A stretch of 26,571 nt of DNA from positions 1-26,571 of the forward strand of contig JAEDMH010000010.1 in NCBI GenBank assembly GCA_016303095.1. Direction: 5' to 3'. Below the pieces are notes generated by a model. That model saw only the letters and a program-made list of their open reading frames with translations. It ran no database searches and had not been told where the DNA came from. Below, piece after piece: positions 13,887 to 22,315 of this stretch. Source of the DNA: Lentisphaeria bacterium. Lineage in GTDB: Bacteria > Verrucomicrobiota > Lentisphaeria > Oligosphaerales > Oligosphaeraceae. Every line of letters starts with the position of its first letter. Within the stretch, counting starts at the first letter, position 1. Both the position numbers and the translations under genes were made by a program.

Positions 13887-15281
13887 ATGGACATTAGACT
13901 GGGATTTCACGGTGCGGCCGGAAACGTGACTGGTTCCTGCTATCTTTTGGAAGCCAACGGGATGCGCATTTTTGTGGACTGTGGCCTCTACCAGGAGCAC
14001 GATCTCAAGGGGCGGAACTGGGAGAACTTCCCCGTCTCCCCGGAAAAGGTGGACGCCGTCATTCTCACCCACGCCCACTTGGATCATTGCGGGAGACTCC
14101 CCCGGCTGGTGCGGGACGGTTTCCAGGGCCCCATCTACGCCACCAGCGCCACGGCGGAAATCGCCCGCATTGTCATGGAGGACTGCGGGAAGATCAACGA
14201 GGAAGACGCGGAGTTCAAGCGGCGGCGTCACGAGCGGGAGGGGCGCAAGGGCCCCTTCCGGGAAGAACCCCTCTACACCGCGGAGGACGCCCAGGAGGTG
14301 GCCCAATACTTCGTCCCCGTGGCCTATGACGCTCCCCTGGAGATTGGGGAGGGGATCACGGTGGAGTTCATCCAGGTGGGTCACATTCTGGGAGCGGCCT
14401 GCTGCCGGATCACCGTGACCCAGGGGGAGGAGAGCCGTCGGATTCTCTTTTCGGGAGACGTGGGGCGGTGGGACATGCCCATTCTCCAGGATCCGGAGAA
14501 GGTGGGGGAAGCGGACTACCTTCTGGTGGAATCCACCTACGGCAACCGCACCCACGGGGAGACCAAGAGCATTCCCGGGGAGTTGGAGCGCATCATCAAC
14601 GCCACCGCCGACCGGGGAGGCAATCTCATCATTCCCTCCTTCGCCGTGGAGCGCACCCAGGAACTCCTCTACTTCCTGGCCCAGCTCAACGCCGAGAACC
14701 GCATCCCCAATCTCCGGATTTTCGTGGACAGCCCCATGGCCAGCCGGGTCAACACCGTCTTCGTCCGCCATCCCTACCTCTTCGACTCCGAGACCATCCA
14801 GTTGGCCCGGGTGCTGAAGGTCTCCAATGTGAGCATCGTGCGCAGCTCCCAGGAATCCAAGGCCCTGAACCACATCCGGGGCTCGGTGATCATCATCTCC
14901 GGCTCCGGCATGTGCACCGGAGGCCGCATCAAACACCACCTCTGCCACAACATCCAACGCCCGGAATCCACCATCCTCTTCGTGGGATACCAGGCCGCCA
15001 ATACCCTGGGACGGCAAATTCTGGACGGCAAACCCCAGGTGCGCATCCTGGGAGAGACCTACGATGTCCAGGCCAACATCGAGCGCATCTCCGGCTTCTC
15101 CGCCCATGCGGACCAGGAGGAGCTGCTGCGGTGGATGAGCACGCTTTCCACCACTCCCCGGAAGGTCTTCGTCACCCACGGCGAGCCGGAAGCCGCCTGG
15201 GCTCTCCAGAAGAAGATCCGGGCGGAGAAGGGATGGGATGCCCAGGTGGTCCAATACAAGCAGTCCGTGACCCTGGATTAA
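13887..15281 (+). CDS. Metallo-beta-lactamase/beta-CASP RNA-processing nuclease
   Basis: A 464-aa zinc-dependent nuclease of the CPSF/RNase J-related beta-CASP group. The metal-binding motif THAHLDHCG is at residues 61-69, the GDVGRWD segment near 193, and the beta-CASP insert follows with FVDSPMA near 275 and SGSGMCTGG near 340. GFSAHAD near 402 and the THGEP histidine near 430 complete the site. The arrangement fits the YSH1-like exonucleases found in many bacteria rather than RNase J, which is longer. The likely substrate is RNA; cleavage polarity cannot be told from sequence. The next gene begins 54 nt downstream. Confidence 0.92.
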   Translation: MDIRLGFHGAAGNVTGSCYLLEANGMRIFVDCGLYQEHDLKGRNWENFPVSPEKVDAVILTHAHLDHCGRLPRLVRDGFQGPIYATSATAEIARIVMEDCGKINEEDAEFKRRRHEREGRKGPFREEPLYTAEDAQEVAQYFVPVAYDAPLEIGEGITVEFIQVGHILGAACCRITVTQGEESRRILFSGDVGRWDMPILQDPEKVGEADYLLVESTYGNRTHGETKSIPGELERIINATADRGGNLIIPSFAVERTQELLYFLAQLNAENRIPNLRIFVDSPMASRVNTVFVRHPYLFDSETIQLARVLKVSNVSIVRSSQESKALNHIRGSVIIISGSGMCTGGRIKHHLCHNIQRPESTILFVGYQAANTLGRQILDGKPQVRILGETYDVQANIERISGFSAHADQEELLRWMSTLSTTPRKVFVTHGEPEAAWALQKKIRAEKGWDAQVVQYKQSVTLD

Positions 15282-15335
15282 GCCAGAATCCTCGTTCCCC
15301 ACCCCCCTCTGCCCCTCCAAGCCCCCCACCCCCCC

Positions 15336-17579
15336 ATGAAATTCCTCCACGTCGGCAAAGCATACCAGCTCTCCCTTGAAAATGGCCAGGATCTGGCGGA
15401 CGCCCTCACCTTGGACGAGGCCCTGTGGGTCGCCATGAGCGCCCCCCTGAAGGCCTACACCTGCGACCCCAAGGTCCTGGCCTACATCGATTCGGCCAAA
15501 CTGGGCTCCATCACCACCGAAAGCCTGAAGGCCGCCATCCGCTGGCTCCTGGATGTCTATGGAGACCGGGAGGCCATCACCGACCACTTCCCGGGAAGCC
15601 TCTCCCTGGACGCCCTCACCGACTCGGAGAACGCCAAGAAAATCCGCCATTCGGCGGAGTACATCCTGAAGGATCTGGGAGAGGCGGACAGCCGGGCCAT
15701 CACCCTGGCCCAGGTGAGGAAATTTCAGCAAATCCTCACCAGCCGTCCCCTGAACGGGGATGGGGTCATTTCCCTCCAGGCGACGGGGGTGGCCTCCACG
15801 CCGGAGCTCCAGGCGCGCTTCCGGGAGCTCATCCAGGACGGAGTCAAGGCCACGGGAGGCACCCAGGATCTGGATGGCACCATGGGACTGACCATGGCCC
15901 AGTTGAAGGCCTACTGGGAGGCCATTCCCCTGTATCTGGCCTGGAAACACCAAGGCGACCTGCCGGAGGGGCAGACCGCCTCTCCCCTCCTCCCCTTCGG
16001 AACGGACACCGCCGCCAGGCTCGCCCTCCTCCAGGAAAATGCCCACCGGGTGGACGAGTTCTTCCGCCTCTGCGAACTCCAGGGCTTCGACACCCGGCTG
16101 ACGGGAAAGGTGCTGGAGCATGACGGCAAGCCCGGGGCCCTGGATCCCACCGCCTGGCCCGGCATGGAGAGCCACCTGCAGACCATGCCCATCCTCCAGC
16201 CCACGGCGGAATCCGCCATTCTCCTGGACGCCCCGGAATATATCAACCCCCTCTATCGGGGATGGATGGCCTCCCTGACGGAGAAGGTGCTTCTCCCCCT
16301 CCTGGGCACAGACACCCGGCGCCTCACCCCAGCCCTCTGGGCCAAGGCCAAGGCCGCCTTCGCCCCCTACCAGGCCTACATGGCTTCCCAACAGGGAGGA
16401 TGCTGCGCCGCCGTGGAACTCGCCCACCTGGAAGCCCAAAGCCAGTGGACCGGCATCCTGGAGGAGGCCGCCCTTCTGGAAACCAAGGATCTGGCCGTAG
16501 CCCAAATCCTGAAAGAGGCCGAGGATGTGGAGAAGGCCCTCCTCTATCTCCAATGGCTGATCCCCGTGGCCAATAACTTCATCAGCTTCCCCGATCTCTA
16601 TCAGCCCAAAAAACCCACCCTCTTCGAACGGGGACGGATCGTCATGGACGGACGCTGGTTCAACATGACCTTCCCCGTGGACAACCTGGCCGCCCACTCC
16701 GCCCTGGCCGTCCATAGCGGACTCTTCCTGATCTACGTGGAGGTGGATACCTCCCCCGCCCAGATTCTCTGCGCCCCCGTGACCGTGGGGGACAAGGGAA
16801 ATCTCACCGTGGGCAAGCGGGGCATCTTCTTCGCCCCCGGCGGACAAACCTACAACGCCAAGGTGGTGAAAGTCCAGGAGAATCCCGTCTGCCTCTGGGA
16901 GGCCGTGACGGCCCCCTTCGCCAAATTCGGGAAGATGGCGGAGGACAAGGTCGCCGCCATGTCCTCCAACTCCGAGGGGGTCATCACCAGCAAGATGTCC
17001 GGCCTGCTCAACGATCCCAAGGGGACCACCGCCGCCGCCGCCCCCGCCGCCAAGGGAGACAAATCCGGCATGCTCATGGGCCTGGGCATCGCCTTCGCCG
17101 CCCTCTCCTCCGCCCTGGCCTTCATCTGCAAGACCCTGGCCGACATGAGCGCCCTCTCCCTCCTGATCTCCTTCCTGTGCGTCCTGGCCCTCCTTGTGAC
17201 CCCCATCCTCCTGCTGGCCCTCATCCGCCTGCGCCGCCAGGACCTCTCCTCCCTGCTGGAGGGAAATGGGTGGGCCATCAACGCCCGGATGCGTCTCACC
17301 CGGGCCCAGCGGAAGAGCTTCTCCCGAGGGGGCACCTTCCCGAAGGACGCCCTGGGCACGCCCCGGAAGCGTTGCCGCAAGTTCCTGCTCTGGCTGGGGA
17401 CCATTGTTCTGGTCCTGCTCTTGGGAGCGGGGGCGGTGCTTGGATGCCGCCGCTGCCAGGCGAAGAAGGAGCTGGGGGGCTGCGTCGCCCCTGCCCAGCT
17501 TGAGCCGGCAGAGCTTCCCCCGGTTCAGGAGGCACAGCTCGAGAGCGAAAGCGCTCCATCCCCCACTCCCGCCCCATGA
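15336..17579 (+). CDS. Large three-TM protein of unknown function
   Basis: I do not recognise a family for this 747-aa protein. The N-terminal 570 residues look soluble and mostly helical. A segment at about 139-190 has a PLNGDGVIS loop and a later DLDGTMGLT loop, spaced like a degenerate pair of calcium-binding or EF-hand-type loops. A beta-rich part at about 430-520 includes ERGRIVMDGRWFNMTFPVDN. An Ala-rich linker (565-573) leads to two membrane helices (about 579-600 and 606-630). A basic loop follows, then a third helix (683-703) and a Pro/Glu-rich tail with three cysteines. The gene overlaps the next one by ATGA, so the two are translationally coupled. The start has a C-rich leader and no Shine-Dalgarno site. 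Confidence 0.85.
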   Translation: MKFLHVGKAYQLSLENGQDLADALTLDEALWVAMSAPLKAYTCDPKVLAYIDSAKLGSITTESLKAAIRWLLDVYGDREAITDHFPGSLSLDALTDSENAKKIRHSAEYILKDLGEADSRAITLAQVRKFQQILTSRPLNGDGVISLQATGVASTPELQARFRELIQDGVKATGGTQDLDGTMGLTMAQLKAYWEAIPLYLAWKHQGDLPEGQTASPLLPFGTDTAARLALLQENAHRVDEFFRLCELQGFDTRLTGKVLEHDGKPGALDPTAWPGMESHLQTMPILQPTAESAILLDAPEYINPLYRGWMASLTEKVLLPLLGTDTRRLTPALWAKAKAAFAPYQAYMASQQGGCCAAVELAHLEAQSQWTGILEEAALLETKDLAVAQILKEAEDVEKALLYLQWLIPVANNFISFPDLYQPKKPTLFERGRIVMDGRWFNMTFPVDNLAAHSALAVHSGLFLIYVEVDTSPAQILCAPVTVGDKGNLTVGKRGIFFAPGGQTYNAKVVKVQENPVCLWEAVTAPFAKFGKMAEDKVAAMSSNSEGVITSKMSGLLNDPKGTTAAAAPAAKGDKSGMLMGLGIAFAALSSALAFICKTLADMSALSLLISFLCVLALLVTPILLLALIRLRRQDLSSLLEGNGWAINARMRLTRAQRKSFSRGGTFPKDALGTPRKRCRKFLLWLGTIVLVLLLGAGAVLGCRRCQAKKELGGCVAPAQLEPAELPPVQEAQLESESAPSPTPAP

Positions 17580-18265
17580 AATCCTCCCTCCTCCTCTCTC
17601 TCACGGCCCTGTGCCTTCTCCTCGCCTCCCCCTTCCAGGCCCAGGAGCTCCCTCCCCGGGAATTTCTGGAGCGCCTGCGGGCACCCCTGTGCCAGGATGC
17701 CTGGGGGGAGGCCACGGGTCGCCTGATCCACAAGCGCAAGGGGCAGCCCACCCTGGAGGGCACCCTGGGCGTCCGGGTCACCTTCACCCCCACGGTCATG
17801 TATGCCCAGCTGACCCTGAACGAAACCAACTTCTACGGACTGGAAATCACCCTGGCCACCGCCGATCAAAGCGCCCAGCATCTGGATCTCCCCGAACAGG
17901 AGACGAAACCCAGCCTCTTCGACTACGGCGTCCGCCCCTCCGATCTCTCCTTCGCCTTCCTCTTCTGGGACTTCGTCCAGGAACTGCCCCGCTCCTCCAG
18001 CCGCTGGCAGGACTGCCGGGTGCTGAAACTGGCCTCCCCCGACGGCACAGAAACCGTGGATGTGTGGTTCCAGGCGGAGCAGGGCTTTCCCATGGAGGCC
18101 AAATGGTATCGGAAAGGGGAGGCCCAACCCTGGCGCACTCTGATCATGAAGGGGGCCAAGCGCTTCTCCAACGGACTCTGGTTCGTCAAGGAAATGCAGC
18201 TTGCCGGAGACCAGTGGAAGACCTCCGTGAAGTTCGACTTCGCGGAAAAAACGGAAGGGCTTTAA
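17576..18265 (+). CDS. LolA-like periplasmic protein
   Basis: A 229-aa exported protein. Residues 1-22 form a signal peptide (basic start, Leu-rich core, cleavage after FQA), with no lipobox cysteine. The mature part resembles the outer-membrane lipoprotein-sorting (LolA/LolB-like) fold: a FEMA-like TVDVWFQAEQGFPMEAKWY segment near 160-180, and alternating beta strands to the end (LWFVKEMQL, SVKFDFAE). In this broad family, members carry or sense lipids and lipoproteins; the specific ligand is unknown. It overlaps the 747-aa membrane protein gene by four bases, which suggests that the two proteins act together at the envelope. Confidence 0.7.
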   Translation: MKSSLLLSLTALCLLLASPFQAQELPPREFLERLRAPLCQDAWGEATGRLIHKRKGQPTLEGTLGVRVTFTPTVMYAQLTLNETNFYGLEITLATADQSAQHLDLPEQETKPSLFDYGVRPSDLSFAFLFWDFVQELPRSSSRWQDCRVLKLASPDGTETVDVWFQAEQGFPMEAKWYRKGEAQPWRTLIMKGAKRFSNGLWFVKEMQLAGDQWKTSVKFDFAEKTEGL

Positions 18266-18288
18266 CAACGCCCCCCTGGAGAGGGGAG

Positions 18289-18537
18289 TCAGCCTTCCTG
18301 CAGCGCTTCAAGGAGGGAGCGGGCGAGGTCGGGGGAAATGCCGTTCTGAATGGCGAAAATGTCCCAATCGGCGACCAGGCAAGCAAGGTCCACATCTTGC
18401 GTGGCGCGCACATTTGCCCTGACCGCAAAGCGGGCCAGCCAGAAGTCACGCGCCCCGGCGCCGACCAGCATCAGGCGGATGCCCAACCGTTCCGCCGTGC
18501 CGAAGACGGAGGACACGATTCTCTCCTTCGGCGTCAT
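18289..18537 (-). pseudogene. Nucleotidyltransferase remnant
   Basis: An 82-codon frame from the ATG at 18537. It keeps the N-terminal part of a MNT/AbiEii-like nucleotidyltransferase: LMLVGAGARDFWLARF, then RATQDVDLACLVADWDIF with the paired aspartates. After that it jumps to GISPDLARSLLEALQEG and stops. Relatives usually run to about 250 residues, so most of the protein is missing, consistent with an internal deletion that joined the two ends. A GGAGGG box lies 12 nt upstream. It converges on the LolA-like gene with a 23-nt gap. A short functional antitoxin-like protein is possible but less likely. Confidence 0.55.
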
Positions 18538-18866
18538 CGTCAGGCGATTCCCTCCAGATAGCGTTTTCGGATTTCCCCTTCCTGCGGCGCAGGAAGCCTT
18601 GGGCGCCTCTTCCGTCGCTTCGTCGCAAATCGGCATGGGGCCGGCCCTTCTCGGGAAGGGGAGACTCCGCCCTTTCGGCCGGACGCCTCGTCCTTGGAGG
18701 CGTCCTAGAAGGCCGGGATTGGGACGCTATATTATCCGCTTGCGTCTCTCTCCCCGCCCGGCAGGGTATTGTTCCGAGCGAGCGGCCCTTCTTCCGGGGT
18801 GTCGCCCCTTCCAGCCTGCCGGTGCACCGTTCCCTCGCAACCCTTCCCCTCCCTTCCCTCCCCTCC
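18538..18866. other. Hairpin-rich leader region upstream of fmt
   Basis: No credible gene lies in these 329 nt. They contain a hairpin CCCTTC-TCGG-GAAGGG at 18645-18660, and a larger one at 18676-18715. In the larger one, GGACGCCTC (18681-18689) pairs perfectly with GAGGCGTCC (18697-18705), and outer CGGCC and GGCCG arms extend the stem past a 5-nt bulge. A TATATTAT sequence at 18728-18735 could be a -10 box for fmt, but no -35 is visible. Confidence 0.5.
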
Positions 18867-19841
18867 ATGCCAGAAGACGGCGCGTTCCCATCGAAAATCC
18901 GGGTCTATTACTTGAGTTCCGGCAATTTGGGCATCGCCATCTTGGATGCTCTTCGGGAGGACGAGGGGATCCAGCTTGTGGGGCTAGGCTCCCAGCCGGA
19001 TCGCCCTGTGGGAAGGAAACATCTCCTCTCCCCCACTCCCTTTGCACGACATGCCTTGGAGATTGGGATGGAGGTGGATCGGGTTCCCTCCGTCAATCGG
19101 CCGGAATTCCTGGAAAAACTGCGGAATTTAGGGACAGAGATTCTGCTGGTGGTTGCTTTCGGACAACTTCTGAAGCCGGAGTTGCTTTCCCTGCCCCCCT
19201 TTGGCTGCCTGAACGTCCACGCCTCCCTTCTGCCACGCTATCGCGGTGCCTGCCCCATCAACGCCGCCATTCTCCACGGAGATGCGCGCACGGGGGTGAG
19301 CTTCATGCGCATGGAGCGGGGGTTGGACACGGGCCCCGTGTATGACCAGGTGGAGCTATCCATCCTGGAGACGGAGACCACGGAGGCTTTGGAAGCACGG
19401 CTTGGGCGTCTTGCCGCCTCCCACATAGGGAGGGTTCTCCGGAGGATCACCCGCGAAGGGCTTCAGCCCATTCCCCAGCCCCCCACGGACGAACCCAACG
19501 TACGGAAGATTGGCAAGGAAGACGGGGCCATTCCCTGGACCTGCTCCGCCCGCCACATCTTCAACATGGTTCGTGCCTATCAGCCCTGGCCCCGGGCCTA
19601 CACCTGCGTGCCGGTGCAAGGGGAGTTGCGACGCATTCAAATCACCGAAGCCACCTATTCCCCCGGGCATCCTGCCGGGGAGGCGGGACAGGTGCTTCCC
19701 GAAAGCGGGAAAGCGCTGGTCGTCGCCTGCGGTTCCGGCACTCTCTCCATTCATCGGCTCATTCCCGATGGCAAGAAGGAGATGAGCGCGGCCGACTTTC
19801 TGCGTGGCAATCCTGTGATGCCCGGAAGCATCCTGGAATAA
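18867..19841 (+). CDS. fmt: Methionyl-tRNA formyltransferase
   Basis: Formylates initiator Met-tRNA using 10-formyltetrahydrofolate. The 324-aa product has the formyltransferase domain with catalytic N116, H118 and D154, in LNVHASLLPRYRGACPINAA and RGLDTGPV. The C-terminal tRNA-binding domain (about 210-324) contains VRKIGKEDGAIPW and FNMVRAYQPWPRAY. Length is normal. The peptide deformylase gene that often sits beside fmt is not adjacent. The start is the ATG at 18867, after a C/T-only leader. The rne-like gene begins 118 nt downstream. Confidence 0.96.
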   Translation: MPEDGAFPSKIRVYYLSSGNLGIAILDALREDEGIQLVGLGSQPDRPVGRKHLLSPTPFARHALEIGMEVDRVPSVNRPEFLEKLRNLGTEILLVVAFGQLLKPELLSLPPFGCLNVHASLLPRYRGACPINAAILHGDARTGVSFMRMERGLDTGPVYDQVELSILETETTEALEARLGRLAASHIGRVLRRITREGLQPIPQPPTDEPNVRKIGKEDGAIPWTCSARHIFNMVRAYQPWPRAYTCVPVQGELRRIQITEATYSPGHPAGEAGQVLPESGKALVVACGSGTLSIHRLIPDGKKEMSAADFLRGNPVMPGSILE

Positions 19842-19912
19842 TCCCCTGGCCGCCCCCGCCTGAACGCCTCCGCCCCACCCCCGCCTCCTTGGCGAGGAGG
19901 ACGACGCCGGCG

Positions 19913-19930
19913 CCCTGGGCGAATCCAGGG
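19913..19930 (+). promoter_or_regulatory. Hairpin in the RNase E/G leader
   Basis: CCCTGG (19913-19918) pairs with CCAGGG (19925-19930) around a 6-nt loop. A second stem, CCTCC (19884-19888) with GGAGG (19896-19900), lies just before it. E. coli RNase E regulates itself through structure in its own leader; whether this leader does the same is inference only. Confidence 0.35.
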
Positions 19931-19959
19931 ACACGGCCCCTCACTTTTCCCTCCCCCCC

Positions 19960-22302
19960 ATGAAACAAATTCTCATCAACTCGGAAGAACTCCAGGTCCG
20001 GGTGGCCGTCGTGGAAGACGGCACCCTCCAGGACTTCTTCATGGAACGCACCAACAAGGACCGCATTGTCGGCTCCATCTACAAAGGGAAAATCAAGAAT
20101 CTGGAACCCTCCCTCCAGGCGGCCTTCGTGGATATTGGCGTGGGCAAAAACGCCTTTCTCCACTACTGGGACATGCTGCCTGCCACCCTGGAGAAGCTGG
20201 AAGGCGAGGGGGAGGAAGATGACGAGCCCCCCGTGAAGCCCGGCCAGGAGCGGGCCGAAGCGGATCAGGCCAGCAACGCCGAGGAGGACAGCACCTTCGA
20301 TCCCCCCGCTCCCCCCGAGGCCCGGAAGGGGAAGGAAGAAGAAGGGGAGGAAGAGGAGGAGCAGGCTCCCGTGGCTTCCAAGCCCGCCCTGCCCAAGGAA
20401 ATGGTCCTCAACGGCCAGCGGGACACTTCCCAGGACACGACCCTGACCAAGGGCCTTCTTCCTTTGGAGAAGGGGCAGAAGGGGCTGATTCCCCTGGCCA
20501 AGCCCGCCCCGGAGAAGCCCCAGGAAGAAGAGCTGCCCCCCGTCACCACCGACGAGAATCCCCCGCCTCTGGCGGAGGAGATCGCCGGCAAGCCCCGGGA
20601 GGGGCGGCGCAATGGGGGACAGCCCCGGAATAGCGGGAATGCCAATGGCGGAGCGGGGGCCGCGAAGAATCCTGCCGCCGGCGAGGAGGCTTCCGCCGGG
20701 GCCTCCACGTCCCACCGTCGTCGGCGCCGCCGCAGCCGTGGCGTGCGGGAGGGGGTGTCGGGCGTCGAGTCCTCCCCGGACGCCCAAGGTTCCAAGAAGC
20801 CCGGGGTTTTCCGCCGGGTCTTGGAGAAGCTCTTTCCCTTCCTGGGGAAGAGCCGTCCCCAGGGGAAAGGGAAGGAAGGGGCGCCCAGTGCTCCGGGAAA
20901 GGAGACGCCTCGCCCCTCCCAGGGTCTCACCGCCAATTCGGGCAAGAATGAATTGCTGCCCCTGACGCCCGGGGGCAAGGCCCCGGTGCAGAAGCCGGCG
21001 GGGCAGACGGCCAAGTTGGAGAAGCTTCCCAAGGGGGAGAAAGAGAAGCCCAAGAAGCCGGAGAAGAAAGGATACACGGTGGAGGACATTCCCAATCTCT
21101 TCCACGTGGATCAGGAGATTCTGGTGCAGGTCACCAAGGGGCCCATCGGCACCAAGGGCGCCCGGGTCACCACCAATCTCTCCATCCCCGGACGCTATCT
21201 GGTGCTGCTGCCCAACTGCCCCCACGTGGGCATCTCCCGCCGGGTGGAGGACAGGGAGGAGCGGAGCCGTCTGAAGCAGATGATCCGCACCATCCTTCCC
21301 CCCAACACCGGCGTCATCTGCCGCACCGAGGGCGTGGGCCTGAAGCGGGAATACTTCCAGCGGGATCTCCAAATGCTCATGGACGCCTGGCACAAGGCCG
21401 AGGACACCGCCGCCAAACGCCGGGCCCCCGTCTGCGTCTACCAGGAGCCCGCTCTGGTGGAACGCACCCTCCGGGACAATCTCACCCAGGATATCGACGA
21501 AATCGTCTGCGACACCAAGGAGGCCTACAATCTGGCCCTGGAAATGCTCCAGCGCTTCGACCGGCAGGATTCCATCAAGGTCAAACTCTACTCCAATCCC
21601 ACTCCCATCTTCATCAAATACGGGATCAGCCAGCAGATCGAGGGCATCTCCAACCGGAAGGTGCCCCTCCCCAGCGGCGGATATCTTTGCATCGATGAAA
21701 CCGAGGCCCTCATCGCCATCGACGTGAACACCGGCAAGAACCGCTCCGGCAAGGATCAGCCCGAGACCATCCTGGCCACCAACATGGAGGCCGTCAAGGA
21801 AATCGCCCGCCAGCTCCGTCTGCGGAACATCGGAGGGCTGGTGGTGCTGGACCTCATTGACATGCGCTCCCGCAAGGACCAGATGGCCGTCTACCGGGCC
21901 TTCAAGCAATACACCGCCGAGGATCATGCCCGCATCAAGATCTACCCCATCAGCGGATTGGGTCTCCTGGAAATGAGCCGTCAGCGGGAAAGCGAATCCC
22001 TGGAGAGCACCATCTACGAGGACTGCCCCTACTGCAAGGGGCGGGGCCTCATCAAGACCGCCACCAGCGTCTCCGTGGAAATCCAGCGGCGGCTCAATGA
22101 GCTCCTGGCCCGGAAGAAGGACGTGCAGCACTTTGTCATCACCGTCCATCCCAAGATTCTGGAGCGGCTGCGGACGGTGGACCACAAGGTCATGAACGCC
22201 ATGGCGGCGGAGAACAACCGCCAGCTCACCTTCAACGCCTCTCCCGAACTCCACATCGAGGCCTTCCACATCGCCGACAAGGACACGGGAAAGGTCTTCT
22301 AG
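19960..22302 (+). CDS. Ribonuclease E/G with a large insert in the S1 domain
   Basis: Single-strand-specific endoribonuclease for mRNA decay and rRNA maturation. Residues 1-75 begin as in RNase E/G and enter the S1 domain (GSIYKGKIKNLEPSLQAAFVDIGVGKNAFLHYWD). The S1 domain is then interrupted by about 295 low-complexity residues (76-371) and resumes at YTVEDIPNLF...ILVQVTKGPIGTKGARVTTNLS. The DNase I-like catalytic domain has D588 in LIAIDVNTG and D631 in VVLDLIDM. The zinc link is DCPYCKGRG (C689, C692). A short C-terminal domain follows with no long scaffold tail, as in RNase G. The insert is acidic at first, then Pro/Gly-rich, with an Arg run (RRRRRRSR, 253-260) and a Lys-rich end. The name rne or rng is open. 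Confidence 0.94.
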   Translation: MKQILINSEELQVRVAVVEDGTLQDFFMERTNKDRIVGSIYKGKIKNLEPSLQAAFVDIGVGKNAFLHYWDMLPATLEKLEGEGEEDDEPPVKPGQERAEADQASNAEEDSTFDPPAPPEARKGKEEEGEEEEEQAPVASKPALPKEMVLNGQRDTSQDTTLTKGLLPLEKGQKGLIPLAKPAPEKPQEEELPPVTTDENPPPLAEEIAGKPREGRRNGGQPRNSGNANGGAGAAKNPAAGEEASAGASTSHRRRRRRSRGVREGVSGVESSPDAQGSKKPGVFRRVLEKLFPFLGKSRPQGKGKEGAPSAPGKETPRPSQGLTANSGKNELLPLTPGGKAPVQKPAGQTAKLEKLPKGEKEKPKKPEKKGYTVEDIPNLFHVDQEILVQVTKGPIGTKGARVTTNLSIPGRYLVLLPNCPHVGISRRVEDREERSRLKQMIRTILPPNTGVICRTEGVGLKREYFQRDLQMLMDAWHKAEDTAAKRRAPVCVYQEPALVERTLRDNLTQDIDEIVCDTKEAYNLALEMLQRFDRQDSIKVKLYSNPTPIFIKYGISQQIEGISNRKVPLPSGGYLCIDETEALIAIDVNTGKNRSGKDQPETILATNMEAVKEIARQLRLRNIGGLVVLDLIDMRSRKDQMAVYRAFKQYTAEDHARIKIYPISGLGLLEMSRQRESESLESTIYEDCPYCKGRGLIKTATSVSVEIQRRLNELLARKKDVQHFVITVHPKILERLRTVDHKVMNAMAAENNRQLTFNASPELHIEAFHIADKDTGKVF

Positions 22303-22315
22303 CCCTCCCCTCTCT

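Noticed and set aside
13773..16847. 1,024-codon minus-strand open frame
   Set aside because: It covers two plus-strand genes, one with clear catalytic motifs, and its own translation has no recognisable domain.
18271..18286. Intrinsic terminator after the LolA-like gene
   Set aside because: The CCCCT-GGAG-AGGGG stem is only 5 bp with no T-run, so it is too weak to call.
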